NCBI RefSeq assembly: GCF_013388355.1
Contig: NZ_CP058246.1
Span: 3,348,001 to 3,412,000, forward strand
DNA from: Flavobacterium sp. LPB0248
GTDB taxonomy: Bacteria; Bacteroidota; Bacteroidia; Flavobacteriales; Flavobacteriaceae
Length of the DNA stretch: 64,000 bases
Direction of reading: 5' to 3'
Shown here in pieces: positions 7,957-16,500 of the stretch. Numbering within the stretch: the stretch's first letter is position 1; every line of letters begins with the position of its first letter. Made by a program: the position numbers and the translations under genes. The notes beneath the pieces are model-generated. The model made no database searches and was not told the DNA's origin. It saw only the letters and a program-made list of their open reading frames with translations.

Positions 7957-8529
7957 ATGATTAACATCGTTTTATTTGGAAAGCCTGGTGCAGGAAAAGG
8001 AACTCAGGCAGAATTTTTAAAAGAAAAATACAATTTAACACACCTTTCAACAGGAGATATTTTTCGTTTCAATTTAAAAAATGATACTGAACTAGGAAAA
8101 AAAGCAAGAGTTTTTATGGACAATGGAGAATTGGTTCCTTGCGAAGTAACAACTGCAATGTTAATTGATGAGGTAAAAAAACACCCAGATACAGCAGGAT
8201 TTTTGTTTGACGGTTATCCAAGAACAATCAATCAGGCTGAAGCTTTAGATAAATTTTTGCCAACAATTGGATCAAGCGTGACAGCAACAATCGCTTTAGA
8301 AGCTGATGATGAAATTTTGGTTGCGCGTTTACTTGAAAGAGGAAAAACAAGTGGAAGAGCTGACGATCAGGACGAAGAAAAAATTCGTGTAAGATATCAG
8401 GAATACAATGAGAAAACAGCTCCGCTTATTGGATATTACAAAGAACAAAATAAATTTCATGCCGTAGACGGTATCGGAACTATTGAACAAATTACAGAGC
8501 GCTTAACGTCAGTTATAGATAATTTGTAG
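7957..8529 (+). CDS. adk: Adenylate kinase (short form)
   Basis: A 190-residue enzyme catalysing ATP + AMP = 2 ADP in the cytoplasm. The P-loop GKPGAGKGTQ is at residues 8-17, followed by the AMP-binding HLSTGDIFRF segment and FDGYPRTINQAEALD. The lid region around ERGKTSGRADDQDE is short. It lacks the long zinc-type lid, so this is a short-form bacterial adenylate kinase. In many bacteria adk sits beside secY in the ribosomal cluster; here it is grouped with hpt instead, about 46 kb from secY. Confidence 0.95.
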   Translation: MINIVLFGKPGAGKGTQAEFLKEKYNLTHLSTGDIFRFNLKNDTELGKKARVFMDNGELVPCEVTTAMLIDEVKKHPDTAGFLFDGYPRTINQAEALDKFLPTIGSSVTATIALEADDEILVARLLERGKTSGRADDQDEEKIRVRYQEYNEKTAPLIGYYKEQNKFHAVDGIGTIEQITERLTSVIDNL

Positions 8530-8575
8530 AAGCTTTTTTAAGCTGTACGTTACAACCTGATAATTATTGGGATGC

Positions 8576-8661
8576 AAAAAAAACTATTTTTCTAACTCTA
8601 AAACGGGCTTTTCAAATGTTTTTGACAATCAAAGTTTTTGGGTTAGAAAAATTAGTTTTTT
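8576..8661. repeat. Imperfect inverted repeat downstream of adk
   Basis: The arm ACTATTTTTCTAAC (about 8582-8595) is mirrored by GTTAGAAAAATTAGT (8642-8656), with one inserted base and flanking A and T runs that extend the pairing. The loop is about 46 nt. It could act as a terminator for hpt-adk or be a degenerate repeat. Confidence 0.5.
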
Positions 8662-8734
8662 AATTGACAGCCATTAATATTTAAGATTACAAATTACATT
8701 TAACTAGACTATTTTATAACGAATCCCCTATCAA

Positions 8735-10009
8735 TTGGAAATACTAATAATATTTTTTCTAATTCTATTAAACGGAGTTTTCTCCATGTCTGAAATCGCC
8801 TTGATTTCGGCCCGTAAAAACAGGCTCGAAACAGCAGCGAAAAAAGGCAACAAAAGTGCTAAAACAGCGCTCGATTTAGCCAATTCCCCAAATAAGTTTT
8901 TATCGACAGTTCAAATCGGAATTACCTTAATCGGAATTTTGACTGGTATTTATTCTGGTGACAAAATCACGGCAGATGTTGAGCTTTTTGTTGCAGGAAT
9001 TGCAGTTTTTAAACCTTACGCGCATTCAATTGCGGTAGGAATTGTAGTGGTAGTTTTAACTTTTTTCTCATTGGTTTTGGGAGAATTACTTCCAAAACGA
9101 ATTGGATTAAATTATCCAGAAGCTATTGCTAAAATGGTTGCAATGCCAATGAAAGTGATTTCGATTATTACGGCACCATTTATTTGGCTATTAACCTCTT
9201 CAACAGATTTTTTACTGAATGTTCTTCAGATAAAACCAACTGCTGACGGAAAAGTGACCGAAGAAGAAATTAAAGCCATTATCAAAGAAGGAACAGAAGT
9301 AGGAGAGGTTCAGGAAATTGAGCAAGATATTGTGGAACGTGTTTTTCATATCGGAGATAGAAAAGTAAATTCTTTAATGACGCACCGCAAGTCGGTAGAT
9401 ATGTTGCCATTAAAAGCAGATAAAGAAAAAATCAAAGAACTAGTAGTTCAGGATTTGCATGCGGTTTATCCTGTTTACAATGATAATTACGATGATATTG
9501 TTGGAGTCGTAACACTTAAAAATATTTTTGCTAACATCGAAAGCGATAATTTTGATTTAGCGGCAATTATGTCTGACGCGCCCTATTTAATGGAGCAAAC
9601 AACGGCATACAAAGCTTTAGAGAATTTCAAAAAAACGGGTGTCCACTATGCTTTAGTTTCAGATGAATATGGAGTTTTTCAGGGAATGATTACTCTTAAT
9701 GATATTTTGGAAGCTTTAGTTGGCGATGCTGCAGAATTCTATAAAGATGAATTTCAACTAATAGAAAGAGAAGATGGTTCCTGGTTGGTTGACGGACATT
9801 ATTCATTACACGATTTCTTAACTTATTTTGAGTTAGACGAATTAACAAACGATTATGAAGTAAACACTGTAAGCGGAATGATTATGACCGAGCTTTCTCA
9901 TATTCCAAAAGAAGGAGAAAAATTAGTTTGGCAGAAATTCGTCCTGGAAGTTATAGACATGGACGGCGTTAAGATTGATAAAGTTTTGGTAAAAGCTTTA
10001 AAAGAGTAA
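8735..10009 (+). CDS. CNNM/CorC-type transporter with CBS pair (hemolysin-like)
   Basis: A 424-residue inner-membrane protein. Residues about 1-165 are a DUF21/CNNM transmembrane domain with FSMSEIALISARKNRLE and VGIVVVVLTFFSLVLGELLPKR split over several helices. Residues about 205-330 form two CBS domains (MTHRKSVDML, GVVTLKNIFANI, EYGVFQGMITLNDILEAL). The last 80 residues are a CorC/HlyC domain (WLVDGHYSLHDFLTYFELDE). The family is linked to magnesium or cobalt handling, and the older hemolysin label is not informative. Translation appears to start at TTG 8735, because an in-frame stop lies at 8717 and the next ATG (residue 18) would cut the first helix. Confidence 0.88.
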   Translation: MEILIIFFLILLNGVFSMSEIALISARKNRLETAAKKGNKSAKTALDLANSPNKFLSTVQIGITLIGILTGIYSGDKITADVELFVAGIAVFKPYAHSIAVGIVVVVLTFFSLVLGELLPKRIGLNYPEAIAKMVAMPMKVISIITAPFIWLLTSSTDFLLNVLQIKPTADGKVTEEEIKAIIKEGTEVGEVQEIEQDIVERVFHIGDRKVNSLMTHRKSVDMLPLKADKEKIKELVVQDLHAVYPVYNDNYDDIVGVVTLKNIFANIESDNFDLAAIMSDAPYLMEQTTAYKALENFKKTGVHYALVSDEYGVFQGMITLNDILEALVGDAAEFYKDEFQLIEREDGSWLVDGHYSLHDFLTYFELDELTNDYEVNTVSGMIMTELSHIPKEGEKLVWQKFVLEVIDMDGVKIDKVLVKALKE

Positions 10010-10020
10010 AGAGAAAATTT

Positions 10021-10094
10021 GTTTCAAGTTTCAGGTTTCAAGTTTCAGGTTATTGCATTACGCAACTTGGAACATGAAACATGAAACATGAAAC
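10021..10094. repeat. Tandem TTTCAAG/TTTCAGG repeat with inverted counterpart
   Basis: GTTTCAAG and TTTCAGG units alternate four times (10021-10050). About 14 nt later, ACATGAAAC units repeat in the opposite sense (10071-10094), so the gap can fold into a long imperfect hairpin. It lies between the CNNM gene and obgE. A looser version of the same TTTCAGGTTT/TTTCAAG word lies at 1520-1545 between purK and purE. Confidence 0.6.
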
Positions 10095-10112
10095 TTTACA
10101 TAAACAAAGAAA

Positions 10113-11114
10113 ATGACAGAAGGAAATTTTGTAGATTACGTTAAGATATATGTTTCTTCCGGAAAAGGAGGGAAAGGGTCTACGCATTTACATAGAGAGA
10201 AATTTATTGAAAAAGGAGGTCCCGATGGTGGAGATGGAGGCCGTGGAGGTCATGTGTATTTAGTTGGAAATAAAGGGCTTTGGACATTATTTCATTTAAA
10301 GTTTGCACGTCACATTAAAGCTGGACACGGTGGAGATGGTGGAGGCGATCGCAGTACTGGTGCAGATGGAGAAGATAAAATCATTGAAGTGCCATTAGGA
10401 ACTGTTGTAAAAGACAAGGAAACAGGAGAAACACTTTTTGAAATTACAGAGCACGGAGAAAAACAAATTCTAGCTAGAGGAGGAAAGGGAGGTTTAGGAA
10501 ACTGGCATTTTAGAAGTTCGACAAATCAAACACCTCGTTACGCACAGCCAGGTTTGCTTGGTGTAGAAATGGATGTTATTCTAGAACTTAAAGTTTTGGC
10601 CGATGTTGGTTTAGTTGGTTTTCCAAATGCTGGAAAATCTACTTTATTGTCTGTATTAACTTCAGCAAAACCAAAAATTGCAGATTACCCGTTTACGACT
10701 TTAAAACCAAATTTAGGAATTGTTGCTTACAGAGATTTTCAATCTTTTGTAATTGCCGATATTCCTGGAATTATTGAAGGTGCTGCGGAAGGAAAAGGTT
10801 TAGGGCATTATTTCTTGCGTCACATTGAGCGTAATTCAACTTTGTTGTTTTTAATACCAGTTGATACAGCAGACATAAAAGGAGAGTACGATATTTTAGT
10901 TAATGAATTAACGAAATACAATCCTGAAATGCTGGATAAAGAGCGTCTTGTAGTGATTTCAAAATGTGATATGCTTGATGATGAATTGAAAGCCGAGCTG
11001 AAAGCAGAATTAGATGTTTCTTTCAAAGATGTTCCATACATGTTTATATCTTCTGTTGCGCAGCAAGGTCTGACAGATTTGAAAGATAGACTTTGGAAAA
11101 TGCTTAACGAATAA
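10113..11114 (+). CDS. obgE: GTPase Obg/CgtA
   Basis: A 333-residue essential ribosome-associated GTPase acting in large-subunit assembly and stress control. The N-terminal Obg domain (about 1-160) is glycine-rich: [35 protein letters not shown]. The G domain follows, with G1 [10 protein letters not shown]3 DIPGIIEGA and the Obg signature [11 protein letters not shown]. The G4 motif is SKCD (in [11 protein letters not shown]) and G5 is SSVAQQG. It lacks the C-terminal extension found in some homologues. A terminator follows the gene 19 nt after the stop codon. Confidence 0.96.
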   Translation: MTEGNFVDYVKIYVSSGKGGKGSTHLHREKFIEKGGPDGGDGGRGGHVYLVGNKGLWTLFHLKFARHIKAGHGGDGGGDRSTGADGEDKIIEVPLGTVVKDKETGETLFEITEHGEKQILARGGKGGLGNWHFRSSTNQTPRYAQPGLLGVEMDVILELKVLADVGLVGFPNAGKSTLLSVLTSAKPKIADYPFTTLKPNLGIVAYRDFQSFVIADIPGIIEGAAEGKGLGHYFLRHIERNSTLLFLIPVDTADIKGEYDILVNELTKYNPEMLDKERLVVISKCDMLDDELKAELKAELDVSFKDVPYMFISSVAQQGLTDLKDRLWKMLNE

Positions 11115-11133
11115 TAAAGCTTACTTAGATATT

Positions 11134-11166
11134 AAAAAGGTGTTCTGTTTTAAGGACACCTTTTTT
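11134..11166 (+). terminator. Terminator after obgE
   Basis: AAAAAGGTGT (11134-11143) pairs with ACACCTTTTT (11156-11165), and the T run continues the stem. This is a typical intrinsic terminator. Confidence 0.8.
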
Positions 11167-11237
11167 GTTTTATAATGTTAAATTCGTAATAAACTGCTAA
11201 AAATCTAATGTCATTTTTAATTTTAAGATTGCTTAGG

Positions 11238-11269
11238 TTGAGATAATTGCTAAAATGACTTATATTCGC
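11238..11269 (+). promoter_or_regulatory. Promoter of the S46 peptidase gene
   Basis: TTG (11238-11240), a 20-nt spacer, then TATATTCGC (11261-11269). This fits the Bacteroidota consensus except that the -7 box reads TTCG instead of TTTG. It ends 19 nt before the ATG. Confidence 0.55.
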
Positions 11270-11288
11270 ATCACTTAAACAAAATAAC

Positions 11289-13433
11289 ATGAAAAAAGTA
11301 ATTTTATTCTTGACCATGTGCCTTATGGCTTTCCCAATGAGAGCCGATGAAGGGATGTGGTTTTTGATGTTTATCGAAAGATTGAACCATAGAGATATGG
11401 AAAAAATGGGCTTGCAATTGACAGCCGAAGAAATTTACAGTATTAATCATCATAGCTTAAAAGATGCAATTGTACAGTTCAATGGAGGTTGTACTGCAGA
11501 AATTGTTTCAAACAGCGGATTGGTTCTTACAAATCACCACTGTGGATATAGCGCGATTGCAGAACTTTCGACTGCAGAACAAAATCATTTGAAAAATGGT
11601 TTTTGGGCAAAAAGTCGTTCTGAAGAGTTAAAGCCTAAATCTTTATTTGTTCGTTTCTTCGTTCGTATGGATGATGTTTCTAAAAGAATCTTATCTAAAG
11701 TAAACGATCAAATGACAGAAACTGAAAGAAACAAAATCATTCAGCAAGAAATCGCTTTGATCGAAAAAGAAAATAGCGAAAATGGAAAATACACTGTTTC
11801 TGTTCGTCCTTTCTTTCAAGGAAATGAATATTACTATTTTGTTTACCAAGATTACACAGACGTACGTTTAGTTGGAACTCCTCCTGAAAGTGTTGGTAAA
11901 TTTGGTGGAGATACAGATAACTGGGAATGGCCTCGTCAAACTGGAGATTTCTCTATGTTTAGAGTTTATGCAGATAAAGATGGAAATCCGGCAGCATATT
12001 CTAAAGACAATGTGCCATTACAGCCAAAACACCATTTACCTGTAAGTTTAAAAGGGGTAAAAGAAAATGACTTTGCAATGATCTTAGGTTATCCAGGAAG
12101 AACAAACCGTTGGATGCCAGCTGGAGGAATTGAGCAAAACATTAAATATGCTTATCCTGCATGGGTTGAAGGTGCAAAAACAGGAATGGATGTAATGAAA
12201 AAGTATATGGATAAAGATGCAACTGTTCGTTTACAGTATGCTTCTAAATATGCTTCGACTGCAAATTACTGGAAAAACCGTCAAGGTATGATTGATGCTT
12301 TAACAAAAGCGGGTACAGTTGATGCTAAAACAGAACAAGAAGATAAATTCTATGAGTGGGCTACTAAACCAGCAAACAAAGAAAAGTACGAAAATGTAAT
12401 TCCGACTATCAACGATTATTACAGAGAAACAAACTTAAAAGCACGTCATGATAATTATTTGACGCAACTTTTACGTACTTCTAGTTATGCAACTGGACCT
12501 GCTAATTTAGGAAATGCATTAATTGCTTACTATAAAGAAAATGATGCTAAGAAAGCAGAAATGCTTCCTAAAATCAACGCAATGGTTGAGAATATTTATG
12601 GTGAGTTTTATGCGCCATTAGAAAAAGATATTTTGACAGCTCAGTTGAATTTATATGCTTCTAAAGCTGCTGAATATGGACTTGCTCCAGAAATCGCAAA
12701 AATGAAAACAGCTAATAATGGTGATTTTACTGCAGATGTAGCAAAAGCAACTGAGATTAGCTACTTTACAAGCAAAGAAAAAGTATTGGCTTTCTTGGCT
12801 GATCCAAAACCATTAGCGATTGTACACGATCCGTTGTATATTATTTCTAATGATTTATTGACAAAATATCGCGCTAAAACAGATGATCAAGCGAAAGCTG
12901 ATGATGGTTTTGCTGCCGCTTACCGCAAATTAGTTGAAGGTTTGAGAGAGTCTAAATTGAATGCAATTAAATATCCAGATGCAAACTCTACTTTGAGATT
13001 GACTTACGGAAAAGTTCGCGCTTTACCTGCAGATCCTCGTAATGATGCTAAAATCAATAACTATACGACAATGGAAAGTATGGTTAAAAAATATAAAGCA
13101 GGAGATCAGGAATTTGATTTGCCAGCTCGTTTATTAGAGTTGAACAAGAAAAAAGATTTCGGACAATATGCTGATAAAGCAGGTTACATGCCAGTAAACT
13201 TCTTAACTGATAACGATATTACTGGAGGAAACTCAGGTTCGCCAGTTCTTAACGGAAAAGGAGAATTAATTGGAATTGCTTTTGACGGTAACATCGAAGC
13301 AATGGCTGGAGACGTTATTTTCGATTCTAAATTACAAAGAACTATCAACGTTGATATTCGTTATGTACTTTGGATTATTGATAAATATGCTGGAGCTAAA
13401 AACATTATCGACGAATTGACGATTGCTAAATAA
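11289..13433 (+). CDS. S46-family dipeptidyl peptidase, DPP7-like
   Basis: A 714-residue exported serine peptidase that removes dipeptides from the N-terminus of oligopeptides, normally in the periplasm. A signal peptide ends near FPMRA (residue 19). By homology the catalytic triad is His84 (TNHHCGY), Asp220 (NWEWPRQTGDF) and Ser649 (GGNSGSP). The residue 18 positions after the serine is glycine (FDGN, residue 667). From memory, DPP7-type enzymes with preference for hydrophobic P1 residues have Gly there, and DPP11 enzymes for Asp/Glu have Arg (FDRN). The C-terminus IDVRYVLW-type segment is also conserved. The gene has its own promoter and terminator and stands alone. Confidence 0.92.
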   Translation: MKKVILFLTMCLMAFPMRADEGMWFLMFIERLNHRDMEKMGLQLTAEEIYSINHHSLKDAIVQFNGGCTAEIVSNSGLVLTNHHCGYSAIAELSTAEQNHLKNGFWAKSRSEELKPKSLFVRFFVRMDDVSKRILSKVNDQMTETERNKIIQQEIALIEKENSENGKYTVSVRPFFQGNEYYYFVYQDYTDVRLVGTPPESVGKFGGDTDNWEWPRQTGDFSMFRVYADKDGNPAAYSKDNVPLQPKHHLPVSLKGVKENDFAMILGYPGRTNRWMPAGGIEQNIKYAYPAWVEGAKTGMDVMKKYMDKDATVRLQYASKYASTANYWKNRQGMIDALTKAGTVDAKTEQEDKFYEWATKPANKEKYENVIPTINDYYRETNLKARHDNYLTQLLRTSSYATGPANLGNALIAYYKENDAKKAEMLPKINAMVENIYGEFYAPLEKDILTAQLNLYASKAAEYGLAPEIAKMKTANNGDFTADVAKATEISYFTSKEKVLAFLADPKPLAIVHDPLYIISNDLLTKYRAKTDDQAKADDGFAAAYRKLVEGLRESKLNAIKYPDANSTLRLTYGKVRALPADPRNDAKINNYTTMESMVKKYKAGDQEFDLPARLLELNKKKDFGQYADKAGYMPVNFLTDNDITGGNSGSPVLNGKGELIGIAFDGNIEAMAGDVIFDSKLQRTINVDIRYVLWIIDKYAGAKNIIDELTIAK

Positions 13434-13461
13434 TCTTTATTCAGTTTCGATTATAAATATC

Positions 13462-13496
13462 AAACCCGACAAGTTTTAAAAGCTTGTCGGGTTTTT
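13462..13496 (+). terminator. Terminator after the S46 peptidase gene
   Basis: AAACCCGACAAG (13462-13473) pairs with CTTGTCGGGTTT (13483-13494) and is followed by T residues. It lies 28 nt after the stop codon. Confidence 0.85.
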
Positions 13497-13514
13497 TGTT
13501 TTTGAAATCAAATG

Positions 13515-13576
13515 TTATCCTGAGTAAAGTCAAAGGCTTGCCAATTGGAGCGGGTTTTCGACTTTACTCAGGATAA
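13515..13576. repeat. 17-bp perfect inverted repeat (TCCTGAGTAAAGTC type)
   Basis: TTATCCTGAGTAAAGTC (13515-13531) and GACTTTACTCAGGATAA (13560-13576) are exact reverse complements around a 28-nt loop. It ends just before the stop codon of the minus-strand macroglobulin gene. No T run follows on either strand, so it is more like a dispersed repeat than a terminator. Confidence 0.7.
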
Positions 13577-13581
13577 TAAAC

Positions 13582-16500
13582 TCATTCTACTTTTACTCGA
13601 ATTCCTTTTGTATGACTTGTAAATTCTGGCGCATACATACTTTGAATTGTTGTAATTCCGTTTGAGAATTCTCCGCTATTATTTACTCGAATATCATATT
13701 CTAAAACATAAGTTCCTTTATTGATTTGATCAAAGAAGAAATGTGTTGCAGCATCTTTTGTGCTCATATAAAATCCTAAACGATCCTTATATTTATATTC
13801 TGAAAGAACACTTACAGGCTCAAAACAAGAAGCTCTCATATCTTTTAAATGAACATATTCTGTATCTTCTTTCGCAGTAATAATTAATCGAACCGTAACT
13901 AAATCGCCAGTTTTTAAAGGATTTTTTGATGTGATTTTTTCGAGTTCATCACCTTTTAAAGTGTTTTTCTTTAAATACAATTCTTTTGAAACAGATAAAA
14001 TTGCTCCAGTGTTATTTTTAATTTTATCTAAATCTTCAAAGTACTGCCAATAAATACCGCCAAAAGCAGGAACATTAGATTTGTTTTGGATTTTAATAGT
14101 AGCCATTTCTTTCTTTATTTCTTCGGCCTTCCAGTTTAATTTGATGTAACCCGTTCCAGCTTCTTTTTCATTTTCGGCTATTTTTTTGGTCAAGATTTTT
14201 TCGTCACCCAATTTTATGATAGTATTATTTTTTATAAAAAGCCAATCGGTTCCTTGCATTAATAAAGCATAAATGGCTTCGCTTGTAGATTTTGTAGTTG
14301 GCCAATTTTTGGCTTGTTTGTTTTTCAATAACCAAACCTTCATGGCATCAACAGATTTTTTGTCATTATTTATTTCTTCGAAAGCCTCGATCAATAAAGC
14401 CTGGGTTTCTATTGGCGCCTGATACCAATACCAACCAGCTTTATTTGAAATCCAATACATTCCCCAATCTTCATTGTTTGATGCCGTTTCTTTCAAACTT
14501 TCAATGATTTTTTTAGCGCTTTCTTTTTCTCCGAAACGATTTAGTGTTAAAGCAGCCAACCCTTTTTCATATAAAGAATAATTCAGCCAATCTTTTTTAG
14601 TAGTTTCAAGATATAATTTTGTTGCTTTTTTAAGTGTATCAGAAAACGGATATTTCTCTAAATAAAAACTTCTTGTATACAAATAATGAAGATCTGAATA
14701 TGGATTGACCCATATTAGTTTTTCGTTTGCTTTTAAATTTTTAGTTGTTGCTCGGTAATAATCCAAAAATTTATTGTCTAAAAAAGGAATTCCTGTTTTA
14801 GTAATTTCATTTATTTTGGTTGTATTTGTTTTACTTAATTTTTCTAAATGACCTAAACCAGCCAGAATATGTCTGGTAATATATTCACTTTCTAAACCGC
14901 CATCAAACCAAGAAAATCCTCCAGAAGGTTTTTGTTTTTGTTTTAATTTTTCGAAAGTCGCCTCTTGAGAAATTTTCATTTTTTCTAAATCAAATAAAAG
15001 AGCTAGATTTTTTTTCTTTTCATCTTCATTTTGAGCATCATTTAGCCAAGGAGTTTCAGCTAAAATGAGTGATTTTAATTCTTCGTTTTCTTCTAGTTTT
15101 GAAGTAGGTTTTCCGTTTTTTCTCCAATCTTCAAAAACATTCGCGATTTTCGGATTACTCGAAATGATTTCTGTTGCTAAAGCATTTGCATAATATCTTG
15201 CAAAAGTTTGTTCTGCACATTCGTGTTCATATTCCATTAAATAGGGCAGAGATTGAATTGCAATCCAAGTTGGGTTTGAAGTATATTCTAAAGTAAACTG
15301 ATGATTTTTTAATGTCGTTGAATTGTTATTTTTTAAGTTTTCGAAAGTATATTCTTTTGTAGAGTTTTCACGAACCCAAATCGGAATACTTTCAGTTGCC
15401 AACATATTATTTGTTAAGACAGGAAGAATATTTTCTTCTCCATCTGAAAAATTTCCAGCTTTAGCAACAATTCGATATTGTACACCTTGTAAACCTTCAG
15501 GAATTGTAATCGTCCAATTTACTGTTGTATTTCCGTAAGCCGAAATGGTAAAGTTTTTAACGTTTTTCGCGTTTAGCATTTTGGCATCAATTGGCTGCAT
15601 GGTTACTGCATCAAAAAACTGCAAACTTGCGATTCCAGTTTTCGCTTCAGTGGTAACATTCGAAATTTTGGCGCTAATTACAATGGTGTCTTTTTCCCTA
15701 AAGAATCTTGGGAAATTTGGCATCACCATTAATTCTTTCTGAGTGACAACACTTTTTTCCAGATAACCAGAGACTGCATTTTTATTATGTGCAAACAGGC
15801 GAAGTTTCCAAGCTGTTAAAGCTTCAGGAGAAGTAAAGTTGAAACTTACTTTTCCTTTTGAATCGGTTTTTAAACTCGGAAAAAAGAAAGCAGTTTCAGA
15901 AAGATTTTTTCTGGCTTTTACCTGAGTTAATTCTTCCATTGCAGCTTTGGTTGTGATAATAATAACTCCATTTTCGGCTCTGCTTCCATAAAGAGCCATC
16001 ATATTTTTATCTTTTAAAACCGAAATATCAAGAATGTCATTCGGATTTATGGAATTTATTTCGGTAACAATTTTGCCATCAACAACATACAGAGGATTTT
16101 TTCCAGGAATAGATGCCGCACCTCTAATTTGCACACCTTGTGCTTTTCCAGCTAATGTATCGCTTAAGCTATAAACCGAATTGTCTTCTTGAACAAATTC
16201 TGAGCTAACCACTTTGGTAACTGCACCAGTTAGTGACATCTTTTTTTGAACACCATAACCCATCACAACAACTTCTTGCAAATTGTTTGGCTCCTCTTTT
16301 AAAGTAAAATCAATCGTTTTGTCTTTAGAAACTTTTACAGATTGGCTCTTAAATCCAATGAAAGAGAAAACAAGTTCTTCGTTTTCTTTGGCTTCAATTT
16401 CATAATAGCCGTCAAAATCTGTTGTTGTAGTTCGTTGCGTATCTTTTATTGTAACTGTGACCCCAGGAATTGGGATATTGACCAAATCTGTTACAATGCC

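Noticed and set aside
10021..10094. CRISPR-like array
   Set aside because: The units are 7-8 bases with no spacers of regular length and no cas genes nearby.
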